A DNA stretch of 64,000 nt from Halopiger goleimassiliensis (GTDB taxonomy: Archaea > Halobacteriota > Halobacteria > Halobacteriales > Natrialbaceae): contig NZ_HG315690.1 in NCBI RefSeq assembly GCF_000455345.1, forward strand, positions 1,191,742 through 1,255,741, given 5' to 3'. The position numbers and the translations under genes are program-made. Numbering within the stretch: the stretch's first letter is position 1; the number at the start of each line of letters is the position of its first letter. Below, piece after piece: positions 23,758 to 32,574 of this stretch. The notes beneath the pieces were generated by a model. The model had not been told where the DNA came from and searched no databases. It saw only the letters and a list, made by a program, of their open reading frames with translations.

Positions 23758-25526
23758 TGGCCCAGGAACTGGACTCGGTCGACGTCGTCACCGTCGGAGC
23801 CGGCTGGACCGGCGGGATCGTCGCGAAGGAGCTCGCCCAGGAGGAGTACCAGGTAGTGAGCTTAGAGCGCGGTGGCGAGCGCGACACGGAGGACTTCTTC
23901 ACGGTCCACGACGAACTCGGCTACGCGCTGCGGTACAAGCTGATGCAGGACCTCTCGAAGGAGACGATCACCTTCCGCAACAACGTCGACGAACCGGCAC
24001 TGCCGATGCGCCGCTACGGCGCGTTCCTCCCCGGCTCCGGCGAGGGCGGCGCGGGCGTCCACTGGAACGGCCAGACGTGGCGCTTCCTCCCCTACGACTT
24101 CGAGATCCGCTCGCGGACGATCGAGGAGTACGGCGAGGAGAAGATCCCCGAGAACATGCAGCTCCAGGACTGGGGGATCACGTACGAGGAACTCGAGCCG
24201 TACTTCGACGCGTTCGAGTACACCGCCGGCATCGCGGGCGCGGCGGGTAACATCGAGGGCGAGATCCAGGACGGGGGCAACCCCTACGAGGGACCGCGCC
24301 AGCGGGACTATCCGCTCCCGCCGATGCACGAGACGCCCGTCCTGGAGCGATTCAAGGAGACCGCCGACGACCTCGGGTTCGAGCCGTTCCAAGCGCCGTC
24401 GGCGAACCTCACGGACACGTACACGAACCCCGACGGGATCCAGCAGGGCCGGTGCGAGTACTGCGGCTACTGTGAACGGTTCGGCTGCGAGTGGGGCGCG
24501 AAGGCCTCGCCGATCACGACCGTCCTGCCGGCCGCCCAAGAGACGGGCAACTTCGAACTGCGAACCCACGCCGACGTCGTCGAGTTGCTGTACGACGAGG
24601 ACGACGGGCGCGTCGAAGGCGTCCGGTACGTCGACCGCCGGGACGGCCAGGTGTACGACCAGCCGGCCGACGTCGTCGTGCTGACCGCCTACGTGCTGAA
24701 CAACGTCCGACTCCTCCTGCTGTCGGACATCGGCGAACCGTACGACCCCGAGACGGGCGAGGGCGTCGTCGGGAAGAACTACTGCTACCAGAACTTCGGC
24801 GCAAGCGCGCGGGGGTTCTTCGACGACGAGGACTGGAACCTCTACATGGGCGCGGGCGCGCTCGGGGCCTCGTTCGACGACCTGAACGGCGACAACTTCG
24901 ACCACTCCGATCTCGAGTTCCTCCACGGCGGCAACGTCGCCATCAACCAGACCGGCGACCGGCCGATCGCGAACAACCCGGTCCCCGAGGGGACGCCGTC
25001 GTGGGGCTCGGAGTTCAAGGCACAAAGTCTCGAGTACTACCACAGTTCGATCGAGGTCGCCGCCCAGGGCGCGGTGTTGCCCTTCCGGGAGAACTATCTC
25101 GACCTCGACCCCAACTACACCGACCAGTACGGTCAGCCACTGTTGCGGATGACCTTCGACTGGCGCGAGCAGGACCGCAACCTCGTCGAGCACATCGGGC
25201 CGCAACTCGAGGAACTCATGAACGAGATGGGCGCTGATCAGGTCGACGCGACCACGACGCTCGAAGGAAGCTTCGACATCACGCCCTACCAGTCGACGCA
25301 CAACACGGGCGGCGCGATCATGGGTGCCGACCCCGAGGAGTCGGTCGTCAACGACTACCTGCAGTGCTGGGACGCGGAGAACCTGTTCATTCCCGGCGCT
25401 TCCGCCTTCGCGCACAACAGCGGCTACAACCCGACCGGCACCGTCGGCGCGCTGGCGTTCCGCGCGGCCGAGGGGATCCAGGAGTACCTGGACGAACCGG
25501 AGCTACTGGTTGCGGCCGAGAACTGA
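23757..25526 (+). CDS. GMC family oxidoreductase (FAD subunit of a membrane-exported dehydrogenase)
   Basis: A 589-residue GMC flavoprotein. The N-terminal FAD motif is VVTVGAGWTGGIVAKELAQ. A cysteine cluster, CEYCGYCERFGC near residue 235, is typical of gluconate-dehydrogenase-type GMC subunits. The C-terminus has STHNTGGAIMG and AFAHNSGYNPTGTVGALAF, with the catalytic His and Asn. It oxidises a sugar or alcohol; the exact substrate is unknown. No cytochrome c subunit follows, so the electron acceptor must be another carrier. It lacks its own signal peptide and probably uses the Tat signal of the upstream subunit. Confidence 0.88.
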   Translation: MAQELDSVDVVTVGAGWTGGIVAKELAQEEYQVVSLERGGERDTEDFFTVHDELGYALRYKLMQDLSKETITFRNNVDEPALPMRRYGAFLPGSGEGGAGVHWNGQTWRFLPYDFEIRSRTIEEYGEEKIPENMQLQDWGITYEELEPYFDAFEYTAGIAGAAGNIEGEIQDGGNPYEGPRQRDYPLPPMHETPVLERFKETADDLGFEPFQAPSANLTDTYTNPDGIQQGRCEYCGYCERFGCEWGAKASPITTVLPAAQETGNFELRTHADVVELLYDEDDGRVEGVRYVDRRDGQVYDQPADVVVLTAYVLNNVRLLLLSDIGEPYDPETGEGVVGKNYCYQNFGASARGFFDDEDWNLYMGAGALGASFDDLNGDNFDHSDLEFLHGGNVAINQTGDRPIANNPVPEGTPSWGSEFKAQSLEYYHSSIEVAAQGAVLPFRENYLDLDPNYTDQYGQPLLRMTFDWREQDRNLVEHIGPQLEELMNEMGADQVDATTTLEGSFDITPYQSTHNTGGAIMGADPEESVVNDYLQCWDAENLFIPGASAFAHNSGYNPTGTVGALAFRAAEGIQEYLDEPELLVAAEN

Positions 25527-25583
25527 GTCGGGACGCGAACGCACCACCCACTATTTTTGGACAGCGCGTTGAAACGTCGTCCA

Positions 25584-26468
25584 ATGGACCCGAACGCCCC
25601 GTTGCCGAACGTGTCGTCGGCCGAGCGCGTCGAACGCGTCGTCGACGGCGTCAGGCTCCACGCCGTCGCCGCGGGTGACCCGGACGACCCGCTGGTCGTG
25701 TTGCTCCACGGGTTCCCCGAGTTCTGGTACGAGTGGCGCGAGTACGTCGGCCGGTTCGTCGACGCCGGCTACCGCGTCCTCGTGCCGGACCAACGCGGCT
25801 ACAACCTCAGCGAGAAACCCCACGGCGTCGGCTCCTACCGCCTGCCGACGCTCTCGAGCGACGTCGCCGCCCTCGTCGACAGCGAAGGGAACGAACGCGC
25901 CCACGTCGTCGGTCACGACTGGGGCGCGGCCGTCGCCTGGGACCTGGCGCTTCGCCGCCCCGAGGTCGTCGACCGTCTCGCCATCGTCAACGTCCCGCAC
26001 CCGAAGGTCCTCGAGGAGACCCTGCGCTCGAACCCGAGACAGCTACTCAAGAGCTGGTACGTCTTCGCCTTCCAGATACCGCGGCTCCCGGAGTGGGCCT
26101 CGAGCCGGTTCGACTTCGCCCCCTGGGTGCTGGCGATGCGGGAGCCGGCCAACCCTGGCGCTTTTACAGAGACCGATTTCGCCCGCTACCGGCGCGCCTG
26201 GTCGGAGCCGGGCGCACCGCGGGCGATGATAAACTGGTACCGGGCACAGGTTCGGTACCGCGACGGCCTCCCTCGCGAACGGGTCCAGGCACCGACGCTC
26301 GTCGTCTGGGGAGAGAACGATCAGGCGCTAGTACCCGAGATGGCCCCTCGCAGCGTCGCCTACTGCGAGGACGGGACGCTCGCGCGGTTCCCCGAGGCGA
26401 GCCACTGGGTCGTCCACGAGTACCCCGACCGCGTCGGCGAGTTGCTGCTCGAGCACCTCGCGGAGTGA
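25584..26468 (+). CDS. Alpha/beta hydrolase, epoxide hydrolase-like
   Basis: A 294-residue alpha/beta hydrolase. VLLHGFPEFWYEWR is the oxyanion-hole motif and VVGHDWGAAVAWDLAL carries an Asp nucleophile, as in epoxide hydrolases and haloalkane dehalogenases rather than esterases. WGENDQALVPEM gives the acid and ASHWVVHEYP the His. The start is the ATG at 25584 (MDPNAPLPNV). The gene follows the GMC operon by 57 nt in the same direction, but a link is not evident. Confidence 0.87.
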   Translation: MDPNAPLPNVSSAERVERVVDGVRLHAVAAGDPDDPLVVLLHGFPEFWYEWREYVGRFVDAGYRVLVPDQRGYNLSEKPHGVGSYRLPTLSSDVAALVDSEGNERAHVVGHDWGAAVAWDLALRRPEVVDRLAIVNVPHPKVLEETLRSNPRQLLKSWYVFAFQIPRLPEWASSRFDFAPWVLAMREPANPGAFTETDFARYRRAWSEPGAPRAMINWYRAQVRYRDGLPRERVQAPTLVVWGENDQALVPEMAPRSVAYCEDGTLARFPEASHWVVHEYPDRVGELLLEHLAE

Positions 26469-26523
26469 GGTCGACGCAACGACCGACCTGTAGCTATATC
26501 CGACCGTCGGTCCTTCTCGAGAT

Positions 26524-27315
26524 ATGGTCGACGCGACCGTCACGCCGATCGATCGCGGCACGATCACGACCGACGTGAACAACATCCTCGAGGGGTTCGT
26601 CCAGGGGACGGCCGACGATCCCAACCCCGACCTCGTGATGGGCGACGGGCCGGTCTACAACCTGGTGATCGACCACCCCGAGGCGACGATCCTCTGGGAC
26701 ACCGGCTCCCATCCGGAGGCCGACGCGGGCCACTGGCCCGCCGACCTCTACAGCGCGTTCGAACACACCGACCTCCGGCCGCTCGAGGACGACCTCGCGG
26801 ACGCCGGCTACGCGGTCGACGACGTCGACGCGGTGCTCCAGACACACCTGCACCTCGATCACGCCGGCGGCCTCTACGCCTTCGCGGGGACCGACACCCC
26901 GATCTACGTCCACGAGCGCGAACTCAAGTACGCCTACTACAGCGCGAAGACCGACGCCGGATCGACCGCCTACGTCGCCGCCGACTTCGACCTGGACCTC
27001 GAGTGGCGGATCGTCCACGGCGACCGTGAGTACCTCTACGAGGACCTCGAACTGCTCCACCTCCCCGGCCACACGCCCGGCCTGCTGGGCGTCCGCCTCG
27101 ACCTCGAGGACGCCGGCACCGTCGTTCTCGCGGGCGATCTGGCCTACTCGCGGGCAAACTACGACGAGGAACATCCGATGGGCGGCGGTCTCCTCTGGAG
27201 CAAGCGCCACTGGTACGAGAGCCTGCGGCAGGTGAAAGACCTCGAGCGACGGACCGACGCGCTCGTGACCTGTGGCCACGACGCCGGGGACTTCGAGCGA
27301 CTCGAGGCGCTGTAA
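26524..27315 (+). CDS. MBL-fold metallohydrolase, AHL-lactonase-like
   Basis: A 263-residue metallo-beta-lactamase-fold protein. The zinc motifs are complete: VLQTHLHLDHAGGLY (HxHxDH), LLHLPGHTPGLLG (His), VVLAGDLAYSRANY (bridging Asp) and VTCGHDAGDFERL (last His). This order and size match the N-acyl-homoserine lactonase family. That name reflects similarity only; many members cleave other lactones or esters. A TAGCTATA box about 25-30 nt before the ATG suggests a leaderless transcript. Confidence 0.85.
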   Translation: MVDATVTPIDRGTITTDVNNILEGFVQGTADDPNPDLVMGDGPVYNLVIDHPEATILWDTGSHPEADAGHWPADLYSAFEHTDLRPLEDDLADAGYAVDDVDAVLQTHLHLDHAGGLYAFAGTDTPIYVHERELKYAYYSAKTDAGSTAYVAADFDLDLEWRIVHGDREYLYEDLELLHLPGHTPGLLGVRLDLEDAGTVVLAGDLAYSRANYDEEHPMGGGLLWSKRHWYESLRQVKDLERRTDALVTCGHDAGDFERLEAL

Positions 27316-27403
27316 TCGCTCGGGGTCTCTCCAGAGCGAGACGCCGCTCGAACCCTCTCGCGAGCCAGACGCCGCTCGAGCGCCTCGGGCGGGCGTCGAT
27401 CCG

Positions 27404-28384
27404 CTACTGGTAGGAAACGGCGGACCGATCGACCAGTCGGTAGGCACCGTCTTCGTACGCGAGCGCGCCCTCGTGGTGCAGGTGATCCAGATGGGCGTAG
27501 GCCTCGCCGGGGCCGTGGATGACGTGGATCCCGGAGAGGTCGCCGAAGAGGTGGTCGCTGACCGTCCAGGCGTCGCAGGGGCCGTGCTCCTCGAGAACGT
27601 CGAGGATCCGCGCGGTGCGTTCGTGGTGGTGGTCGACGATTTCGCGCGCCCGGTCGGTCGGCTCCTCGATCGGATCGCGATGGCCGGGCCAGACGCGGTC
27701 GTAGCCCCTGTCGGCCAACCGTTCGAGCGTCTCGAGGTAGGTCGCGAGCGGTCGGTCGACTCGTACGTCCGCCCCGCCGACGTTGGGCGTGTAGACCGGC
27801 AGCAGAGCGTCGCCGGTGAACGCCTGCCGTCCGTCGCAGTCCGCGGCCGCCGGCGTCTCGAGCAGCTCGAAACTACAGAGGCCAGCGGTGTGACCCGGCG
27901 CGTGGACCGTCTCGAGGCGGTAGCCGGCGACCTCGAGTTCCGTCCCGTCCTCGATGGGCGTCACGTCCGCCGGTTCGCCCTCCAGGTGGCGGGCCGCCTC
28001 GATGAACTCGAGCAGGCGCTCGCGGGCCTCCTCGGGGACGCCCCACTCGACGAGCAACTCGCGACGGCGCTCCTCGAGGGCGGCGACGGCGTCCTCGTCG
28101 CCGGCGACGATGGGCGCGTCGGCCTCGTGGACGTAGACGGTCGCGTCGCTCTCGGCCTGGATCTCGCCGGCCAGCGCCGCGTGGTCGACGTGGTGGTGCG
28201 TCAGGACGATCGCGTCGACGTCGGCGAACGCGTAGCCCCGATCCGCGAGGCCCTCGCGCAGTTCGGACCGGATCCCGGCCGTCGCGAGACCGGTGTCGAC
28301 GAGCGCGAGGTCGTCACCGCCGTCCAGCACGTAGGCGTTGTTTCGCCCCTCGAACTCGTCGTTGCCCAGCGTGATTCGATCCAT
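27404..28384 (-). CDS. MBL-fold metallohydrolase with winged-helix-like C-terminus
   Basis: A 326-residue MBL-fold protein. It has IVLTHHHVDHAALAGEI (HxHxDH), VHAPGHTAGLCSFELLE, FTGDALLPVYTPNVGG (Asp) and VWPGHRDPIEEPT (His). The C-terminal ~70 residues resemble the helical extension of beta-lactamase-like hydrolases. The start is the ATG at 28384 (MDRITLGNDEF). A decayed copy of the first ~100 bases of this gene plus some upstream DNA lies at 29340-29480, so the gene was once duplicated. The substrate is unknown. Confidence 0.87.
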   Translation of the reverse strand: MDRITLGNDEFEGRNNAYVLDGGDDLALVDTGLATAGIRSELREGLADRGYAFADVDAIVLTHHHVDHAALAGEIQAESDATVYVHEADAPIVAGDEDAVAALEERRRELLVEWGVPEEARERLLEFIEAARHLEGEPADVTPIEDGTELEVAGYRLETVHAPGHTAGLCSFELLETPAAADCDGRQAFTGDALLPVYTPNVGGADVRVDRPLATYLETLERLADRGYDRVWPGHRDPIEEPTDRAREIVDHHHERTARILDVLEEHGPCDAWTVSDHLFGDLSGIHVIHGPGEAYAHLDHLHHEGALAYEDGAYRLVDRSAVSYQ

Positions 28385-28459
28385 GTGAACTGTCCACGAG
28401 TTGATCGACAATAACGTCCCGGGTATCGGAACCGAGCCGTCTCGAGGCCAGTTGGAAAG

Positions 28460-29310
28460 TTACGGCGGGATCGTCAGTTCGCCGTCCTCCTCGAGCATCG
28501 ATTCGCCCGCGAGCGCCGCGTTGAACGCCACGACCTCGGCGTACGCTTCCTCGGACTCGTACGCGTGGTCGGAGGGCGACTCCGCGCGGAGGTCCTCGAT
28601 CACGTCGTCGTAGGTCGCACGCGCCAGGTCGCGTGCGCCGAGAACGATCGCTTCGACCGTCGCCCGCTGGCAGACGTAACGGGGTGAACCGCGTCATCGA
28701 CTGACGCCGCCCGTTCGTCGGGTCCCTCCTCGAGGCGGTCGCGACCGCGAGAGACCGCGCCCTCGATGACGTGTAGCGGCGGCCCCGGATAGTCGAAGAA
28801 CGTCAGCGCACGGTCGTCGAGCGCGGCGTCGACGATCGCCGTCGGATCCTCGGCGTTCGTGACTGTCGCCTCGTCGAGGCCGGCGGTCTCGAGGAGTGCC
28901 TCGCGTTCCTCGTCCGAGAGTCGCTCGCGGCGGTCCGCCTCGGCGAGGGTCGTCACCGCCTCGAACCGCAACAGCGGTTCGAACAGGGGGTCCCGAAGGT
29001 CGTCGATCCGGTCGGCGAACGCCACTTCGTCCTCCTCGCGTGCGACGTCGGCGACGAAGCGCGCCTTCGTGAGTTCGGGGACCAGTTCGGCGTCGGGGTC
29101 CGGAAAGTCGCGTCGTTCGACGTCGTCCTCCAGCGCGGCGACGTACGCGTCGTCGCCGACCAGCGTGCGTGGTAACGGTCGTTCGCCCAGGGGATCGTCG
29201 GTGGACATTGGGTCAGTCGACTCGAGACAGCCGGCGAGCGCGTGTGCGAACGCGACGCCGGTGACCGTGGACAGTACCGTTCGCCTGTTCGGGAGTCGGG
29301 GACCGGGCAC
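28460..29310 (-). pseudogene. Lipoprotein gene with a 1-nt frameshift near its 3' end
   Basis: From GTG 29310 the frame gives a Tat-like lipoprotein signal (LPNRRTVLSTVTG, then lipobox ALAGC) and an acidic helical protein. At the G run 28681-28684 the frame changes. Upstream it reads AASVDDAVHP. One added base would continue RYVCQRATVEAIVLGARDLA and so on to ELTIPP and a stop at 28460, which is clearly coding. The total of 851 nt is one base short of a multiple of three. As given, translation would run on into a basic arginine/serine-rich tail past the MBL gene boundary. It may be a true mutation or a sequencing error in the homopolymer. The family is not recognised. Confidence 0.75.
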
Positions 29311-29339
29311 GGTACCCGATCGTCCTATTCCTGTGACGA

Positions 29340-29450
29340 AAAGCCCAGTGCCGAACGATCGATCGACGACGGCCTCGCGCTCGTCCGCACCGTCCAGCAC
29401 GCAGGTTCTTTCGCCTCTCCAGCGCGTGGCCCAGCGTGATTCGATCCACG
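29340..29450 (-). pseudogene. Decayed 5' fragment of an MBL-fold gene (copy of the gene at 27404-28384)
   Basis: On the minus strand this segment reads GGATCGAATCACGCTGGGC, identical to the start of the MBL gene at 28384. Then, after a frame change, it reads CVLDGADEREAVVDRSFGTG against YVLDGGDDLALVDTGLATAG in the intact gene. Similarity continues ~30 bases upstream of the start in both copies (CCACGAGTYGATCGAY). The start codon is GTG here and the frame is broken. It lies just upstream of the frameshifted lipoprotein gene. Confidence 0.7.
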
Positions 29451-29559
29451 TCGGGACACCACGAGTCGATCGATCACGGTACGCCGGGCCGCGACCGAGA
29501 TGGGCCGATCGGTTTTCCGGCATCCGAACGTATACGACGCCGTCGGCAAACGAGAAAAC

Positions 29560-30282
29560 ATGTCGAACATTCTGACCGACGTGACGGCCGACTACCTCAC
29601 CTCGATGGAGCCACCAGCCGACGACCTCGTCGCGGAGATGGAAGCCCACGCCGACGACGACGGAATCCCGATCGCTCGCCGCTCGGTCGCGACCCTGCAG
29701 GCGATCCTCGCCCGCGGGACCGACGCCGACCGCGCACTCGAGTTCGGCACTGCGATCGGCTACTCGACGCTGCACGTGGCTCGAACCGGCACCGACGTCG
29801 TCACCACCGAGGTCGACGCCGACCGGATCGACGCCGCCGTCGACTACCTCGAGCGCGACGGCATCGACGTCCAGGTGACCGACGACCCCGCGACCGTCGA
29901 CGCCGAACCCACCGGCGACGGAGCCGTCACCATCGTCGAGGGGCCCGCCCTCGAGACGGTCCCCGAACTCGACGGCCCGTACGACCTCGTCTTCCTCGAC
30001 GCCATCAAATCGGAGTACGAGGGCTACCTGAACGAATCGCTGCCGATGCTGCGGGAGGGCGGCATGGTCGTCGCGGACAACCTCCTTCGTGGCGGTCGAG
30101 TCGCGGCCGCGGCGACGGACGACGAGACCGACGATATCGAAGCTGCATACGGCTCGTCGGCGGCCGCACTCCGCGAGTTCAACGAGACGTTCGTCGACCA
30201 CGACGCCCTCGAGGCGATCGTCTCGCCGCAGGGTGACGGAACCGGAATCGCCGTCAAAACGTCGGCAGAAACGGACACGTAG
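29560..30282 (+). CDS. Class I SAM-dependent O-methyltransferase
   Basis: A 240-residue methyltransferase of the catechol-O-methyltransferase type. The SAM-binding motif is ALEFGTAIGYSTLHVARTG (residues ~60-78), followed by VVTTEVDADRIDAAVDYLER. YDLVFLDAIKSEYEGYL supplies the metal-site Asp, and GGMVVADNLLRGGRV completes the metal-binding region. It methylates a hydroxyl group of a small molecule; the acceptor is unknown. The start is the ATG at 29560 (MSNILTDVTADY). It converges on gatB. Confidence 0.87.
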   Translation: MSNILTDVTADYLTSMEPPADDLVAEMEAHADDDGIPIARRSVATLQAILARGTDADRALEFGTAIGYSTLHVARTGTDVVTTEVDADRIDAAVDYLERDGIDVQVTDDPATVDAEPTGDGAVTIVEGPALETVPELDGPYDLVFLDAIKSEYEGYLNESLPMLREGGMVVADNLLRGGRVAAAATDDETDDIEAAYGSSAAALREFNETFVDHDALEAIVSPQGDGTGIAVKTSAETDT

Positions 30283-30291
30283 GCGGCGAGA

Positions 30292-31779
30292 CTACTCGAG
30301 TTCGGCCCGCAGCAACTGGTTCACGTCGCCGGGATCGGCGCTGCCGCCGGTCTTTTGCATCACCTGGCCGACGAGGAAGTTGATCGCGCCGTCCTCGCCG
30401 CTGTGGTAGTCCTCGACCGCGTCGGGGTTCTCGTCGATCGCTTCGACGACGGCCTGCTGGACTTCGTCCTCGTCGGTCTTGCCCAGGCCCTCGTCGTCGA
30501 CGACCTCGTCGGGCGTCTTGCCGTCGTCGAGCATCGATCGCAGGACGGTCTCGCGGGCGTTCTTCGCCGTGATCTCGTCCTCGGCGACGAGTTCCACGAG
30601 GCGGGTGACCTCCTCGAGGCGGTCCGCGATCTCCGTAATCTCCATGTCGCGATAGTTGAGTTCGCCGAGCAGGTTGTCCGCGACCCAGGTGGCCGCGAGG
30701 TCGGGGTCGAACTCCCGGGCGACGTTCTCGTAGAAGTCCGCGACCTGCTTGGTCGAGGTGAGTTTCGAGGCGGCCTCCTCGCTCAGGCCGTACTCCTCCT
30801 GAAACCGCTCGCGGCGGGCCGAGGGCAGTTCCGGAATCGCGATCTCCTCCTTCCAGCCCGAGACGCGCAGCGGCGGCAGGTCGGCCTCCTCGAAGTAGCG
30901 GTAATCTTTCTCCTCTTCCTTCGAACGCATCGAGACCGTGATCCCCCGGGACTCGTCCCAGTGGCGGGTCTCCTGCTCGACCGCGCGGCCGCGCTGGATG
31001 GCGTTCTTCTGGCGCGTTTCTTCGTACGCGAGGGCCTTCTCCGCGCCCTTGTGGCTCGAGATGTTCTTGACCTCCGTGCGGTTGGCGGCCTCGAGCGCGT
31101 CTTCGCCGATTTCGTCGACGCCGTCGCCGTCGATCTCCGCCTCGGGGATGATCGAGAGGTTCGCGTCGATGCGGAGGCTGCCGTCGCGCTCGGCGTCGAA
31201 GACGCCCAGGTACTCGAGCACTTCCTCGAGTTCGGCGAGGAACGCGCGCACCTCGCTGGGGCTGCGGAAGTCAGGAGCCGTGACGATCTCCATCAGCGGC
31301 GTGCCCGCGCGGTTGTAGTCGACCAGCGTGTAGTCGGCGGTGTCGATGCCGCCGCCGACGTGCTGGAGGCTGCCCGGGTCCTCCTCTAAGTGCGCGCGCT
31401 GGATCGTCACCGAGCGGCGGGTCCCTTCGACGCTGACCTCGAGTTCGCCGTCGGCGCAGATCGGCTCGTCGTACTGGGTGATCTGGAAGTTCTTGGGCAG
31501 GTCGGGGTAGTAGTAGTTCTTGCGGTGGAACCGCGTCTCCTCGGGGATGTCCGCGTCGATGGCCTTGCCGATCTTGACGGCGGCCTCGACGGCGGCCTCG
31601 TTCAGCACCGGGAGCGCGCCCGGCAGGCCGAGACAGACCGGGCAGACGTGCTCGTTGGGCTCGTCGGTCGGCTCGGTCGAACAGCCACAGAAGATCTTCG
31701 TGTCGGTCTCCAGCTGGACGTGGACCTCGAGGCCGATGACGGTCACGAGGTCGCCCTGCTGGACGGTCTGGGCAGTCAT
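30292..31779 (-). CDS. gatB: Aspartyl/glutamyl-tRNA(Asn/Gln) amidotransferase subunit B
   Basis: A 495-residue GatB. Together with GatA and GatC it amidates mischarged Asp-tRNA(Asn) or Glu-tRNA(Gln). The signature VIGLEVHVQLETDTKIFCGC is at residues 11-30 and the zinc Cys pair is CPVCLGLPGALPVLNE. Kinase motifs include YYYPDLPKNFQITQYD and LVDYNRAGTPLMEIVTAP. The C-terminal helical YqeY-like tail (ITAKNARETVLRSMLDDGKT) is complete. gatA and gatC are not in the window, which is normal in archaea. Its promoter shares the gap with the second toxin-antitoxin operon. Confidence 0.97.
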   Translation of the reverse strand: MTAQTVQQGDLVTVIGLEVHVQLETDTKIFCGCSTEPTDEPNEHVCPVCLGLPGALPVLNEAAVEAAVKIGKAIDADIPEETRFHRKNYYYPDLPKNFQITQYDEPICADGELEVSVEGTRRSVTIQRAHLEEDPGSLQHVGGGIDTADYTLVDYNRAGTPLMEIVTAPDFRSPSEVRAFLAELEEVLEYLGVFDAERDGSLRIDANLSIIPEAEIDGDGVDEIGEDALEAANRTEVKNISSHKGAEKALAYEETRQKNAIQRGRAVEQETRHWDESRGITVSMRSKEEEKDYRYFEEADLPPLRVSGWKEEIAIPELPSARRERFQEEYGLSEEAASKLTSTKQVADFYENVAREFDPDLAATWVADNLLGELNYRDMEITEIADRLEEVTRLVELVAEDEITAKNARETVLRSMLDDGKTPDEVVDDEGLGKTDEDEVQQAVVEAIDENPDAVEDYHSGEDGAINFLVGQVMQKTGGSADPGDVNQLLRAELE

Positions 31780-31845
31780 TGCGCCCCGATTCGGGCCGGG
31801 CGCGGTAAAACGTAACGGGACGCGCTCGCTCGGTCTCCGAGCCGG

Positions 31846-31863
31846 TAGTGTGGTACCACACTA
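31846..31863. promoter_or_regulatory. 18-bp perfect palindrome at the AbrB-PIN operon promoter (candidate operator)
   Basis: TAGTGTGGTACCACACTA is its own reverse complement over all 18 bases. Its right end overlaps the TATA-like CTATACTT (31861-31868), which sits ~28 nt before the antitoxin ATG. A dimer bound here would cover the BRE/TATA region. This strongly suggests autoregulation by the AbrB-type antitoxin. Confidence 0.65.
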
Positions 31864-31893
31864 TACTTGTGTTTCCGGTGACTACCTGCGAGT

Positions 31894-32139
31894 ATGAGTA
31901 CCGATCGGGTCGACGCCGAGAGCAAGGTCTCCGGCAATCAGGCCAATATTCCCGCTCGAATCCGGCGACAGCTCGATATCGACGACGGCGACCGGCTTCG
32001 ATGGACCGTCGAAGAGGATGGAACGGTTCAAGTGGAAGTCGTTCACCGCCGCGGCGGCACGTTCGAGGATTTCACGGGGTACGACGGCGAGAAAGACACC
32101 GACGCCACGGCCGATCACGACGGCTGGGGAGTAGAGTAA
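31894..32139 (+). CDS. AbrB/SpoVT-domain antitoxin
   Basis: An 81-residue protein. Residues 5-50 (DAESKVSGNQANIPARIRRQ, then LDIDDGDRLRWTVEEDGT) are a swapped-hairpin AbrB domain that binds DNA as a dimer. The acidic C-terminus could bind the toxin. Its stop is followed directly by the ATG of the PIN toxin (TAAATG). An 18-bp palindrome overlaps its promoter. The transcript is probably leaderless. Confidence 0.83.
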   Translation: MSTDRVDAESKVSGNQANIPARIRRQLDIDDGDRLRWTVEEDGTVQVEVVHRRGGTFEDFTGYDGEKDTDATADHDGWGVE

Positions 32140-32574
32140 ATGCCCCGTGCGGTCGTCGATACGTCGGTACTGTTCGCCGCGAGTTACCGTCGGGACGGAG
32201 CACACGAGGACGCGCTTCCGATTCTTCACGGCATCGACGACCAATCCCTCCCCGAAGCGATCGTACTCGAGTACGTTCTCGCGGAGACGCTCAACGGACT
32301 CACGACGCACGCGGGCCACGATCCCGCGGTCGACTTCCTCGATCGCGTGGAAGAAAACGCTCGCTTCCACGTCGTTTCGTTGTCGACGGATACGTTGGCG
32401 ACGGCGAAATCGGAGTTTCGCCGATACGAGGCCCTTTCGTTCGTCGACGCCTGTATCGTCGCGTATATGCACTCTAACGGGGTCGAATATCTGTACGCGT
32501 TCGACGACGACTTCGATCGGGTCGACGAGGTTTCTCGTCTCGAGACCCCGACGAACCCGTACGACCCGCGCTGA
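32140..32574 (+). CDS. PIN-domain toxin, VapC-type (second locus)
   Basis: A 144-residue PIN domain. Acidic active-site residues are AVVDTSVLFA (Asp 7), LEYVLAETLNG (Glu), SFVDACIVAYM (Asp) and YAFDDDFDRV (Asp). The LYAFDDDFD ending resembles the MSFDDDFD ending of the other PIN toxin here at 7239, but the antitoxins belong to different families. It follows its antitoxin without a gap. It converges directly on the histidine kinase gene: the stop codons are adjacent (32574 and 32575). Confidence 0.85.
   Translation: MPRAVVDTSVLFAASYRRDGAHEDALPILHGIDDQSLPEAIVLEYVLAETLNGLTTHAGHDPAVDFLDRVEENARFHVVSLSTDTLATAKSEFRRYEALSFVDACIVAYMHSNGVEYLYAFDDDFDRVDEVSRLETPTNPYDPR

Noticed and set aside
28600-30201. 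A single 533-codon minus-strand frame joining the lipoprotein with upstream sequence
   Set aside because: The upstream part overlaps the O-methyltransferase and the decayed MBL fragment and is not protein-like; a lipoprotein signal clearly begins at 29310.
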